57,468 bases of DNA from Planctomycetota bacterium (GCA_963205385.1 CAUJKE010000311.1:1-57468); one strand, 5' to 3'; shown: positions 21,701-30,696, counted from the stretch's first letter. Notes: generated by a model from the sequence alone, not told the origin. Translations and numbers: made by a program.

Positions 21701-22699
21701 TTACAGTTCCAAGAGGACGCCCCCCCACGCGAGTCCGGCGCCAAAACCGACAAGCGCCACCAGGTCGCCTGGGCCGGCGCGGCCGGCTTGCAAGGCTTCG
21801 TCCAAGGCGAGCGGCAAGCTGGCGGCGAGGGTGTTTCCGTACCGCTCGATGTTGATCGCGACGCGCTCCAGCGGAATGCCGAGTTCGGCCGCCGAAGTCG
21901 CGATGATGTTCACATTCGCTTGATGCGGCACGAGTAGTTTGATTTGATCGACCGTGACGCCGGCGTCCGCGCACAGGTGGCGCACGGTCTGCGGCAACAC
22001 GCGCGTCGCAAAGGTCCAGATCGCGCGGCCGTCCATGCTCATCGCGCCGCCGATCGGCACCGACAACGACTCCGCATCGCCTGAGGAAAATAACGCCGTC
22101 GCGAGGATGCGTCCTTGGCCCTTGGCGCCAAGCACTACCGCGCCTGCCCCGTCGCCAAAGAAAATGCACGTTCCGCGATCGGCGAAGTTCACCAACCGGC
22201 TTCCTAAATCGACGCCAATCACCACCGCATGTTCCACCTCCGTCGCCAGGTAGCGCGCGGCGCAGTCCAGCGCATAAGCAAAGCCAGAGCAAGCGTTGAC
22301 AATATCGAACGCAATCGCCTGGCGTGCGCCGAGCTTCTGTTGCACCAGGCACGCCGTCGAAGGCATGATGTAGTCCGGCGTGCTCGTCGCGACGATGATC
22401 AGTTCGATATCTTGCGGCGTCAGTCCCGCGCGCTCGATGGCGCAGCGGGCGGCGTCCGCGGCGATGTCCGACGCCTGCACTTCCGGCGCGGCGTGCCGCC
22501 GCTCGCGAATGCCGGTCCGCTCTTCAATCCACTGGCAAGAGGTGTTGAGTCCCAACTCTTGCACAAAGAATTCATTGCCGACCACCAGCGGCGGAACAGC
22601 CGAACCGCTGGCCAGGATCGTGGCGCGATGCGCGCGCCGCCGTCGGGGTGGACCCACCCAATGAGCCAAGGTGGAGTTCGATACAGTCAGGGATTCCAT
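21701..22699 (-). CDS. 3-oxoacyl-ACP synthase III-like ketosynthase (FabH family)
   Basis: This 332-residue thiolase-fold enzyme has the FabH triad: Cys137 in DIVNACSGFAYALD, His259 in VPHQANVNI and Asn289 in ERYGNTLAASLP. The FabH-type segments ATSTPDYIMPSTACLVQ and FGDGAGAVVL are also present. The family condenses an acyl-CoA with malonyl-ACP to start fatty acid synthesis, and relatives make other beta-ketoacyl products. Because it stands next to a GNAT protein and a glycosyltransferase-like gene rather than fab genes, a specialised acyl or envelope-lipid role is possible. The first 25 residues are unusually basic (PPRRRRAHR), and no other in-frame ATG lies close to the domain start. Confidence 0.9.
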   Translation of the reverse strand: MESLTVSNSTLAHWVGPPRRRRAHRATILASGSAVPPLVVGNEFFVQELGLNTSCQWIEERTGIRERRHAAPEVQASDIAADAARCAIERAGLTPQDIELIIVATSTPDYIMPSTACLVQQKLGARQAIAFDIVNACSGFAYALDCAARYLATEVEHAVVIGVDLGSRLVNFADRGTCIFFGDGAGAVVLGAKGQGRILATALFSSGDAESLSVPIGGAMSMDGRAIWTFATRVLPQTVRHLCADAGVTVDQIKLLVPHQANVNIIATSAAELGIPLERVAINIERYGNTLAASLPLALDEALQAGRAGPGDLVALVGFGAGLAWGGVLLEL

Positions 22700-22912
22700 G
22701 CGGCGCCAGGTTGCCGAGCGAGCGGCAAGTTCGTGAGGATGGGAGACGATAATGCAGCGAGTGTCGTGCTCAAGTCTACGTCACCCTCGCGCCGCGCTCG
22801 AAGCGCGCACCTTCGACCGCGCGCCGATTCTCGGACAACGCCAGCGTTATGCTCGGCATCTCCTGACTGAAGCGCATAACCGCGCTAGATGGCCCGCGGC
22901 CATGCGGCGCCC

Positions 22913-23593
22913 TCAGGCCGACTTGTCCCATCCAAACAGCGGATCGAATCCCACCGCGGCGGTGCTGGGCGTGGAGTAGTGGCCGACGCTCGAGTTCGCC
23001 CCTCCGGCATGCGCGCACAGGCTAGGGACGTGAAAATAGACGCGGCGGCCGAGCGTTTGCGTCGCCGCGCAGACCACTTCATCCGTGCCGTTCTGCCCGC
23101 CATGCGCGAGCGTCGTCTTGGCATGCAGCAGTTCGCGTAGCGATGCGCGCGTGAACGCCAGGGCCAGCGAGCCCCACGCAATGCGCTGGGTGGACAGCGG
23201 CTGCCAGCCGTTTTGGAGCGTTTGCCCCCACACGTTGTGCGCCGGGGTGTATAGCGAAGCGTAGCCGAAGTCGGTCCACGGCAAGGTGCGATAAGCGGCG
23301 GCGAGCGCGCTGGCCGCGCCGGCCGCGAGCGACAGATCGTCCTCGCAGATGAGCAACCGGCTGGCCGTCGTCTCGCATAATAGCCACCGCGCCGCGTGTA
23401 GCCAGTTCCGCCACATTCCCAAGCGCTGCGGGTGGGCATGCACTTCGACGTCGGGATGAAATCCCAGGCGGCTGTGCGGCTCGGCGAAGACGTGCAGCCG
23501 CTCGCGAAAACCGGCGCGCCGAAGTTCGCCAATGGTCGCGTTGAACGTCGGCTGCGGCCGAGGCGCCGTAATCACTGCAATCGCCAGACTCAT
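22913..23593 (-). CDS. Glycosyltransferase-like protein
   Basis: This 226-residue protein starts with a strand MSLAIAVITAPRP, as in GT-A folds, followed by a helix and a second strand (HVFAEPHSRLGF). An acidic motif ICEDDLSL at about residues 81-88 could be the nucleotide-sugar metal site. A later Trp/Gly-rich region and GTDEVV could form the acceptor side. It resembles glycosyltransferase 25/LPS-type proteins in pattern only. It lies 13 bases downstream of the stop-to-start junction with the hypothetical gene at 23607, so both are probably one transcript. Substrates are not known. Confidence 0.55.
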   Translation of the reverse strand: MSLAIAVITAPRPQPTFNATIGELRRAGFRERLHVFAEPHSRLGFHPDVEVHAHPQRLGMWRNWLHAARWLLCETTASRLLICEDDLSLAAGAASALAAAYRTLPWTDFGYASLYTPAHNVWGQTLQNGWQPLSTQRIAWGSLALAFTRASLRELLHAKTTLAHGGQNGTDEVVCAATQTLGRRVYFHVPSLCAHAGGANSSVGHYSTPSTAAVGFDPLFGWDKSA

Positions 23594-23606
23594 CGGCCTG
23601 TCACCC

Positions 23607-24572
23607 CTAGTCCGAGATCGTCACGACCGGCATCTTGGCTTGTGCAGGCCCCGGCAAGTCCGCCAGGAACTGGTTCTCCCCAGGCAAACTCCAGGCTTGC
23701 GCTCGCCAGACCAGCGGCGCTTCGAGTCGCGTGCCGAACAAGTGCGCGAGCGACACCACGGCGTAGGGCTGCCCGTTGTTGTGCATTACCCACAGCTTCC
23801 AGCGCATCTCGGGATGGGCCTTGGCGCACGACGCCCACACGGTTTCGCTGTGATTGCATTCCGCATCCTTGCGTTGCAGCGTGACCGAAACCGGCCCCGC
23901 AAGAAAATCCGCGTCAATCGTCAGCGACAAGTTCGCGGGAACGCGCGCTCCTCCCATCGCCAGCGCGCTCGGCGGCGGCGCCGCGCCTGGCGAGCATTCT
24001 GTGGAGGCCGCAGTCACGCCGCGAAAGGGCGCGATATGCGGCCCCGAGACCGCGCTGCCGGTCAGGAGCCAGACCACGACATCGCTGGGCTTGCCGGTCG
24101 TCGAATGCGCGGCGCCGGTCAGTTCGTTGCCATAGGTGGGATGAAAGACGAAGTTGACCGCCCCGCAGGGCGACGGGGGCGAAAAGGTCGGCTGTCCCAG
24201 GACGTTTACGAGCTGCGCCTGCACCGCATCGGCCGGCGGGTTGTCGGGATACGCGTCCAGCGGCGGCGCATAGACTTTGCCTACCACATAATCAGGCTCC
24301 GTCCCGAACATGGTCGCGTTTCCCAACACGCAAACACCGCCATCGGCCGCGCGCACGCTTTGCAGCGGATTGCCCATCGGCGGCAAGCACCACGTTACCA
24401 ACGACGCGGACGCGGTGGCGATCTCCATGGTTGGCCCGCGCGACTTATCAGCCTCGTCGCTTCCGCCACCTTCGAGAGTGACCGAAAAGACAAAGCGATT
24501 CGCGCGCGCCGCGAGCCGGCGATCGAGGCGAAAGTGGAACGACAGTTCGTCGTCCGGTCTTGGTGTACTCAC
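23607..24572 (-). CDS. Hypothetical protein, possible carbohydrate or ligand-binding
   Basis: This 321-residue protein has no signal peptide and starts with GTG at 24572. It contains strand-rich segments such as DELSFHFRLDRR, NRFVFSVTLEGGG, a Pro/Gly-rich middle and LSLTIDADFLAGPVSVTLQR. It has seven or so Cys residues spread through the chain. I do not recognise the family. It is 13 bases upstream of the glycosyltransferase-like gene on the same strand, which suggests a shared transcript and perhaps a shared envelope function. Confidence 0.6.
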   Translation of the reverse strand: MSTPRPDDELSFHFRLDRRLAARANRFVFSVTLEGGGSDEADKSRGPTMEIATASASLVTWCLPPMGNPLQSVRAADGGVCVLGNATMFGTEPDYVVGKVYAPPLDAYPDNPPADAVQAQLVNVLGQPTFSPPSPCGAVNFVFHPTYGNELTGAAHSTTGKPSDVVVWLLTGSAVSGPHIAPFRGVTAASTECSPGAAPPPSALAMGGARVPANLSLTIDADFLAGPVSVTLQRKDAECNHSETVWASCAKAHPEMRWKLWVMHNNGQPYAVVSLAHLFGTRLEAPLVWRAQAWSLPGENQFLADLPGPAQAKMPVVTISD

Positions 24573-24654
24573 AGTTGCAGCTCCAGGTTAGCACGGCGCC
24601 AGTACCTCGCGGCGGCAGTCATACGGCATGCGGCAGTCACACTCGACAGTATTG

Positions 24655-26481
24655 TCACGTTCCGTTATGCAAGCGAATCATCGCGTTTTCAAACGAGACG
24701 CCGGAAACTTGCCCCGCCAACACGCCAAAGTCTCCATAGTACGCCGCGTGCGGAAACTCCCGGTTCAGTTCCGTCGAAAACAAATTCGCCAGCAATTGGC
24801 CGGCAAAGCGGACCTCGGTCAATCGCCCCTGGTTCACAACCAGGTCCAGTTGGTAGTGCTTTCCGGCGTAGAGGCGCCCGATTTTGTGGATATACGGCGC
24901 GCTCGTGCGGGGCGGAGGCATCGTCACGTCGTGTCTAAGCGTCAAGTTCAGACGAGCGATCAAATAGGGAAACTCCTGGTGATCCGCAGCGGTATTGCGC
25001 ATCAAGACTATCGCTTGTCCCGTCTGCCCCGCACCATCCGGCTCGTCATGCAGTCCCCAGAACATTCCGACCTGTCCTTCCCACTGGGCGGCCTGTTTCA
25101 AATCCAGTTGCAGGGTATAGCTCGCGTGGTGGATCGCTCCCAGCTTGTAAATCCCCAAGTCCGTCGCCGCCACGTGCCAGCGCTGAGCGCCGGCGTCATG
25201 GAAGCGGCCTTCGGCAGTACTTACTAACGCCAGCGGCGGCCGGGTGAGCAAGCGATACGGGCGTTCGAATACGAGTTCAGCTTCATTGAAGGCGTGAAAA
25301 TCATCGTCCGGCAGCGCGACCACCGGGGCCGGCGCGCGGTTGCTTTGATCGACGGGGCGATTCCAAAGCGCGGCTGCTACTCCAGACGCGAGCAATAAGA
25401 GAAACGTGCACGTCCCCACAAACAGCCACCTCGTGGACGACCCCTTGGTCGCGGACGTCGCCGGGACGACCACCTTTTCCGCCGGGTCCACGGAACGCTT
25501 CCAGGCGATGAGATCCTGCGCGAGGTCGGCCGCCGTCGAGTAGCGATCGGCAGGGCGGCGCTCCAAGCAGCGCAGGCAAATTCGCTCGAGCTCTGGTGGA
25601 ATCTTGTCGTTGATCGTGCGTAGCGGTCGCGGTTCTTTTTCCAGAATCTGCACCACGTAAGCTTCCGCGTCGATCGGTAAATAAGGGAGGCGATGCGTCA
25701 GCAGTTGATAGAACACGACCCCGAGCCCGTAGATATCCGTCCGCGCGTCCACCAGGTGGCTCTCGCCGCGGGCCTGCTCCGGCGACATGTAATACACGGT
25801 CCCCAAACGGCCTGCGGTTTCCGTCAAGAGTTCCCACTCATCGACCGCCAAACCCAGGTCGCCGACGTACGGCCGCCCCTCTCGATCGAGCAGCACATTG
25901 GCCGGCTTGATGTCGCGATGCACCAGTCCGCTCAGATGAATCTGGTGCAAGCTCGTGGCGATGTCCGCGACCAATTGCGCGATCTGCGGAAACGCCATGA
26001 TCGGCTGGTTCATGCCGTCGGCCAACGTGCCGCCGGCCATCAATTCCGAGACGATATAAAACTCGCCCCCTTCGCAGCCCACGTCATAAATCGGCACGAT
26101 GCCAGGAATCTTCAACCCCGCCACCTTGCGCGCCTCGCTCAGCAAAACTTCCGAGCGGTTGCTGTGGGGCGAGAGCGGCTGCCGCGAAACTTTGACCGCG
26201 ACATCCCGATGGAGCAACTCATCGCGCGCTCGCCACACAGTGCCGAATCCGCCGCTCCCCAAACATTGCAGCACGCGATAGCGGCCGATGTTCTCTGGCT
26301 GAGGGCGTGCGGCGTCGTCCGTCGACGGACTCACATGAGTGTGCGCTTGCAGTGGGTGAATCGACAGCGAAGGCTTGTTCTCACCTAGGTCGGTCGTCTC
26401 GTAGTCCGACCCGTGCCGCGCCCTCGCCTCGGCTCCGCGGTTGGAATCGGCAAGCACTTCGGCGATGGTCCGTTGTTCCAT
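24655..26481 (-). CDS. Transmembrane Ser/Thr protein kinase with extracytoplasmic lectin-like domain
   Basis: This 608-residue Hanks-type kinase has a disordered N-terminus (1-65), then the kinase domain: P-loop LGSGGFGTV (74-82), VAVK with Lys97, catalytic HRD at 188-190 with Asn195, metal Asp208 in a DLG rather than DFG motif, and MSPEQARG (232-239). One membrane helix follows (about 352-372). The 230-residue C-terminal domain has alternating strands (YTLQLDLKQAAQWEGQVGMFWGL, YQLDLVVNQGRLTEV) like a concanavalin/LamG-type jelly roll. It would therefore sense an outside ligand and phosphorylate cytoplasmic proteins. Such architectures are frequent in planctomycetes. The ligand and targets cannot be read from the sequence. 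Confidence 0.92.
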   Translation of the reverse strand: MEQRTIAEVLADSNRGAEARARHGSDYETTDLGENKPSLSIHPLQAHTHVSPSTDDAARPQPENIGRYRVLQCLGSGGFGTVWRARDELLHRDVAVKVSRQPLSPHSNRSEVLLSEARKVAGLKIPGIVPIYDVGCEGGEFYIVSELMAGGTLADGMNQPIMAFPQIAQLVADIATSLHQIHLSGLVHRDIKPANVLLDREGRPYVGDLGLAVDEWELLTETAGRLGTVYYMSPEQARGESHLVDARTDIYGLGVVFYQLLTHRLPYLPIDAEAYVVQILEKEPRPLRTINDKIPPELERICLRCLERRPADRYSTAADLAQDLIAWKRSVDPAEKVVVPATSATKGSSTRWLFVGTCTFLLLLASGVAAALWNRPVDQSNRAPAPVVALPDDDFHAFNEAELVFERPYRLLTRPPLALVSTAEGRFHDAGAQRWHVAATDLGIYKLGAIHHASYTLQLDLKQAAQWEGQVGMFWGLHDEPDGAGQTGQAIVLMRNTAADHQEFPYLIARLNLTLRHDVTMPPPRTSAPYIHKIGRLYAGKHYQLDLVVNQGRLTEVRFAGQLLANLFSTELNREFPHAAYYGDFGVLAGQVSGVSFENAMIRLHNGT

Positions 26482-26610
26482 GAATCCAGCCCCCAGAAAA
26501 GAAGGAGAACCTGCCCCTATCGACTCCTTCCTTCATAGTACCCGCAGCGGCTACCCGCAAGCAAGCGCCGAATAAGAACTTTCCCACCTCTTTGGATGGT
26601 TTTAGAGCGG

Positions 26611-27711
26611 CTATGCAGCGGGGCTGTAGGCTCGGCGGACCAGCAGGTACGAGCGTCGCCAGCGGATGCTCACGCGGCCGCAAAAATACGCTGTTAAGCC
26701 GGTCAAGAGGAGCATGATGAAACACCACGCAATCGCCTGGCCGTTGTCCACATACGGTCCCAGGTCGAGCGCTTGCACTAACTGGCTCCGTCCGCGCACG
26801 AGATAAATCGCCGTTAGCAGCATGGCATAGATCGCCCCTTGCCCGAGCGTCACTCCCGTCAGCACCCAAGCGGAACTCCAGTCCGGCAGTTGCGCCAAAT
26901 AAATCGCATATGCCAGGTGAATCAGCCCGAGAAAGAAAAGCATGAAGGCCCACCGTCCGACGAATTCGGAATCGGTGTTGCTGAGATACCGCACCACGTC
27001 GTAGGTCGCGGGAATCATGCTGAAGATGCCCAACAGGGCCACGAGCATCGCGAGCAAGTAGGCCGCCCCGAGTTTTTCCTGATCCGGCTGGTAGCCATAG
27101 CGCACCGCGACATTCGCCGTGCTCGCAACGCCGGCGGGCGCAGCCGGCGCCAGTGGCGGTGGGGAAGATGACGCCGTTGAACTGCTTGCACGACTCGGCG
27201 CTGGCGTCGTTGCGAGCGGGGCGACAAGCGTGTCTTCCTGGGGTTCCCGCGGTCGCTGCCTGGCGGAAGGGGCGATCGGCTCGGTGGGGAGCGTGATCGG
27301 CGGCGGACCCGACGGCGAGCCTGGCTCCGCAGGCGTCGATTCCGGCGACGATGGCGGACCTGGCGAACTCGGCGGCGTGGGCTCCGTGTGTGCCTGCACT
27401 TGTTCCAGGATGCGAGGTTTGAGCGGCGGCGGCGTGGGACGTTTCTTTGCCTGCTGACTTTCCGACCGGGAAGCCTTGGCTGGCTTCATCGCTTCCCCGT
27501 GCTTCGCGCGTCCCGAATCGGGCCTCTGGCCGCTCGCTGCCGCTGGCGCACGTTCTACGACAGGCGGTTGAAGTCGGGGCGACGCAACGTTGCGGCGCTC
27601 CCCCGGTATGCTCACGCGCCGCCCGCACTTAGGACACTGCACGCTCCATCCCGCGCGCTCATCGGGAACGATCAAGTTGCGACCGCAGTCGCAGGCCAGT
27701 TTAATCGGCAT
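26611..27711 (-). CDS. Zinc-ribbon, Pro-rich, polytopic membrane protein
   Basis: In this 366-residue protein, residues 1-36 carry CDCG...CPKCGR, a four-Cys zinc ribbon with the spacing CxC/CxxC. Residues 40-205 are Pro/Ser/Ala-rich and probably disordered. The C-terminal 160 residues hold about four hydrophobic helices (for example LGAAYLLAMLVALLGIF, WAFMLFFLGLIHLAYAIYLA, AIAWCFIMLLLTGLTAYF). Planctomycetes have many such ribbon-plus-membrane proteins of unknown role. It precedes the kinase on the same strand, 129 bases apart. A shorter relative of the N-terminal ribbon is encoded at 45204-45404. Confidence 0.75.
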   Translation of the reverse strand: MPIKLACDCGRNLIVPDERAGWSVQCPKCGRRVSIPGERRNVASPRLQPPVVERAPAAASGQRPDSGRAKHGEAMKPAKASRSESQQAKKRPTPPPLKPRILEQVQAHTEPTPPSSPGPPSSPESTPAEPGSPSGPPPITLPTEPIAPSARQRPREPQEDTLVAPLATTPAPSRASSSTASSSPPPLAPAAPAGVASTANVAVRYGYQPDQEKLGAAYLLAMLVALLGIFSMIPATYDVVRYLSNTDSEFVGRWAFMLFFLGLIHLAYAIYLAQLPDWSSAWVLTGVTLGQGAIYAMLLTAIYLVRGRSQLVQALDLGPYVDNGQAIAWCFIMLLLTGLTAYFCGRVSIRWRRSYLLVRRAYSPAA

Positions 27712-27917
27712 GGTTCATCTCGCTGTGCATTCGCAATTCCGCATACGAACGTCGTCGTCGCTGATTGGTACGTTCAGTCTTATCGCCGCCAGGCCGGAGG
27801 TCAACCATATTAGCTCACCAAAGCGGTTGACGCCGCTGGCGTCAGCGGTCATCCTCTGGGTTTCGCAATCGCTTCGCTCCCCGGCAAACTCCACATCAGC
27901 GGCATGGGCAATCGATC
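27712..27917. other. Divergent intergenic region
   Basis: Two hundred bases between the zinc-ribbon protein and rhamnulokinase. No clear promoter boxes, hairpins or small gene were seen. Confidence 0.3.
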
Positions 27918-29414
27918 ATGGCTGACAAATCCCAGGTGTATCTCGCGGTCGACCTCGGCGCCTCCGGCGGGCGCGTCGTCGCAGGTGTGTATGACGGCCA
28001 GAAGTTCACGCTCGAAGATGGCTATCGTTTCGATAACGGCGGCGTCTTCGCAGCCGACCGAATGTATTGGGACGTCCTCAACCAATGGAACCACATCACC
28101 CGCGGCCTGCGCCAGGCAAGCCAACAATATGGCCAGCGGGTGAAGAGTATCGGCGTCGATACCTGGGGGGTCGATTTCGCGCTCTTGGGGCGCGGCGATG
28201 AACTGCTGGGCAATCCCTATCATTATCGCGATCAGCGGACCACGGGGATGTTCGAAAAAACCTTCGCGCTCGTGCCGCGCGAGGAGATTTTCGCCGAGAC
28301 CGGTTTGCAGTTCATGGAGATCAATACGCTCTATCAAATCGTCTCGATGGTGCTCAGCAAGTCGCCGCTGCTAGACATGGCGGAGCACTTTTTGATGATG
28401 CCGGACGTCTTCAACTGGCTCCTCACCGGCGTGAAGGCGAACGAGTTCACCGACGCTTCGACCACGCAGTTTTGCAACCCGCACACGCGCGACTGGTCGC
28501 GCTCGCTGCTCGAGCGCTGCGGCGTGCCGACGAACATCCTGGGAACGATCATGCATCCCGGCGCGAAGCTGGGCCCGCTGCGGCCGCAGGTCGCTGAAGA
28601 AACAGGGCTGGCGAATGTGGATGTCGTCCTGCCTGGTTCGCACGATACGGCCAGCGCGGTGATGGCGGTGCCGGCTGAAGGAGAAGTGCAAGCTCAGCCT
28701 GCGTGGTGCTATATCTCCAGCGGGACGTGGTCGCTGATGGGGGTCGAGATTCCCAAGCCGATCGTCACCGAGCAATGCCGCGCGTTCAACTTCACCAACG
28801 AAGGGGGTATCGGCTCGACCACGCGATTGCTCAAGAACATCGCTGGGCTGTGGCTGGTGCAAGAGTGCCGCCGCGTGTGGCGTAACGCCGGGCACGATTA
28901 CGGCTGGGAAGAGCTCGTGCGCCGCGCCGAAGCCGAGCCGCCGCTCGTGTCGCTGATTCATCCCGACGATCCCCGCTTCGCCGCGCCGCGCGAGATGCCG
29001 ACCGCGATTCGTGATTATTGCTTGGAATCGAGCCAACCGATTCCGCAAAGCGAAGGGGCCGTCATCCGCTGCGCCCTCGAAAGCCTCGCGCTGCGCTACC
29101 GCATGGTGCTGGGGATGCTCGAACAACTGACCGGCGGGCGGATCGACACCATTCACATCGTCGGCGGCGGCACGCGCAATCGGTTACTATGCCAAATGGC
29201 CGCCAATGCCTGTAACCGCCGCGTCATCGCGGGGCCGGTGGAAGCGACCGCGATCGGCAACGTCATGATGCAGGCAGTCGCCGCCGGAGAAGTGCCATCG
29301 GTCTCCGCCGCGCGGCAGATTATCAAGAACAGCTTCGAGGTCCACGAATACACGCCCCGGCGACCAGAGATTTGGGATTACGCTTACGAGCGATTTCAGC
29401 GACTGGTCGGGTGA
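27918..29414 (+). CDS. rhaB: Rhamnulokinase
   Basis: This 498-residue FGGY-family sugar kinase phosphorylates L-rhamnulose at O1 in L-rhamnose breakdown. The two ATPase-fold halves are visible: AVDLGASGGRV at the N-terminus (first phosphate loop) and SIGVDTWGVDFALLG, which is diagnostic of rhamnulokinase, then PDVFNWLLTG, LPGSHDTASAV, ISSGTWSLMG and the adenosine motif VGGGTRNRLLCQMAANA near the C-terminus. The length fits the family. No isomerase or aldolase gene is adjacent. The next gene is an oxidoreductase 184 bases downstream, separated by a repeat-rich spacer, so an operon is uncertain. Rhamnose is common in the algal sulfated polysaccharides that planctomycetes degrade. Confidence 0.92.
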   Translation: MADKSQVYLAVDLGASGGRVVAGVYDGQKFTLEDGYRFDNGGVFAADRMYWDVLNQWNHITRGLRQASQQYGQRVKSIGVDTWGVDFALLGRGDELLGNPYHYRDQRTTGMFEKTFALVPREEIFAETGLQFMEINTLYQIVSMVLSKSPLLDMAEHFLMMPDVFNWLLTGVKANEFTDASTTQFCNPHTRDWSRSLLERCGVPTNILGTIMHPGAKLGPLRPQVAEETGLANVDVVLPGSHDTASAVMAVPAEGEVQAQPAWCYISSGTWSLMGVEIPKPIVTEQCRAFNFTNEGGIGSTTRLLKNIAGLWLVQECRRVWRNAGHDYGWEELVRRAEAEPPLVSLIHPDDPRFAAPREMPTAIRDYCLESSQPIPQSEGAVIRCALESLALRYRMVLGMLEQLTGGRIDTIHIVGGGTRNRLLCQMAANACNRRVIAGPVEATAIGNVMMQAVAAGEVPSVSAARQIIKNSFEVHEYTPRRPEIWDYAYERFQRLVG

Positions 29415-29441
29415 GGGGAAGTTTCAAGAAAATCCGAAATC

Positions 29442-29558
29442 CGAATATCGAAATCCGAAACAAATTCAAATGCCAAATGACCAAAGGTGATAAACGAAAG
29501 ACGCGCTGCAAGGCGTTGTGATTCGTGATAATTCGTTTGTTTCGGATTTCAATATTCG
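29442..29558. repeat. AT-rich element with 23-base imperfect terminal inverted repeats
   Basis: Arms at 29442-29464 and 29536-29558 are inverted copies differing at one position; their core is AAATCCGAAACAAA / TTTGTTTCGGATTT. The element is 117 bases, much more AT-rich than the flanking genes, and sits between rhaB and the oxidoreductase. Related sequence (GAATTTCGATATTCGGA) is found at 57173-57189. A miniature mobile element or a degenerate dispersed repeat are both possible. Confidence 0.65.
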
Positions 29559-29598
29559 ATATTTAATATTTAACTCCTCTCTACCACAGTAACTCAAC

Positions 29599-30645
29599 AT
29601 GCTTCGCGTTGGACTCGTCGGGATTGGCTTCATGGGTTGGATTCACTGGCTCGCGTATCACAAGGTGCGCGGTGTCGAGGTGACGGCCATTTGTTCGCGG
29701 GACGCCAAAAAGCTTGGCGGGGATTGGCGCGATATCCAAGGCAACTTCGGCCCGCCTGGCGAGCAAGTCGATGTGAGCCAGGTGAAGCAATATTCGGCGC
29801 TCGATGACCTGCTCGCCGATCCGGACATCGACCTTGTCGATCTCTGCCTGCCGCCGCACATGCACGAACAGGCGACCGTCGCCGCGCTGCGCGCCGGCAA
29901 GCATGTGTTTGTCGAAAAGCCGATGGCGCTCACCACGGCCGCTTGCGACAAGATGGTCGCGGCCGCGAACGAGGCGCAAAAGCTGCTGTTCGTTGGGCAT
30001 GTGCTGCCGTTCTTGCCGGAGTACGCGACCGCGCTGGAGACGATCCGCAGCGGCAAGTACGGCGCGCCGCTCGGCGGCACGTTCAAACGTGTGATCAGCG
30101 ACCCCACCTGGCTCAAGGATTTCTTCGACCCCGCGCGAGTTGGCGGGCCGCTCATCGACTTGCACGTACACGACGCGCACTTCATTCGCACGGCGTTCGG
30201 CATGCCGACCGCGGTGGTTAGTCAAGGGCGCATGCGCGGGGACGTCGTCGAGTATTGCAACTCGCTGTTCCACTTCGCGGACCCGCGCATTTCCGTCCTG
30301 GCGACCAGCGGCATCATTGGTCAGCAAGGCCGCCCTTTCACGCACGGCTACGAGATTCACCTGGAACAGGCCACGCTGCAATTCGACTTCGCGGTGGTAA
30401 AGGATGGAACCAATGACAGCGAGCCGCTCAAAATCTTCACGCCCGACGGCGAAGTGCGCCGCCCAGCGTCACCCCCCGGCGACCCGATGCTCATCGCCTT
30501 CGAGCAGGAGATTCAAGAAGTGCTCGCCTGCATTAAGAGCAACCAGCCCTCGGCGCTTCTGGGCGCTAACCTCGCGCGCGACGCCATCGTGCTGTGTCAT
30601 CGGCAAACGGCGGCGGTGAAGAGCGGGAAGGTGGTGAAGGTTTAG
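29599..30645 (+). CDS. Gfo/Idh/MocA-family oxidoreductase
   Basis: This 348-residue NAD(P)-dependent dehydrogenase has an N-terminal Rossmann fold with GLVGIGFMGWIHW (glycine-rich loop, residues 5-17). It has DLVDLCLPPHMHEQATVAAL and the family signature HVFVEKPMAL, whose Lys belongs to the catalytic set. The C-terminal alpha/beta domain includes LIDLHVHDAHFIRTAFG. These enzymes act on sugars or cyclitols and are greatly expanded in planctomycetes. Position after rhaB suggests carbohydrate catabolism; the actual substrate is not determinable. Confidence 0.9.
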   Translation: MLRVGLVGIGFMGWIHWLAYHKVRGVEVTAICSRDAKKLGGDWRDIQGNFGPPGEQVDVSQVKQYSALDDLLADPDIDLVDLCLPPHMHEQATVAALRAGKHVFVEKPMALTTAACDKMVAAANEAQKLLFVGHVLPFLPEYATALETIRSGKYGAPLGGTFKRVISDPTWLKDFFDPARVGGPLIDLHVHDAHFIRTAFGMPTAVVSQGRMRGDVVEYCNSLFHFADPRISVLATSGIIGQQGRPFTHGYEIHLEQATLQFDFAVVKDGTNDSEPLKIFTPDGEVRRPASPPGDPMLIAFEQEIQEVLACIKSNQPSALLGANLARDAIVLCHRQTAAVKSGKVVKV

Positions 30646-30667
30646 ATGCGAGTGAAGAGGGGGAGGG

Positions 30668-30696
30668 GAACCACCAAGGCACGAAGGCACGAAGGG
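30668..30696 (+). repeat. Dispersed repeat of ACCAAGGCACGAAG type
   Basis: The sequence contains ACCACCAAGGCACGAAGGC immediately after the oxidoreductase stop. Variants occur at 45058-45090 on the same strand and at 57139-57167 in the opposite orientation. All three are intergenic. Confidence 0.6.

Noticed and set aside
23532-24938. 468-codon plus-strand frame across the hypothetical and kinase genes
   Set aside because: It runs opposite two better supported genes and is Arg-rich without a domain.
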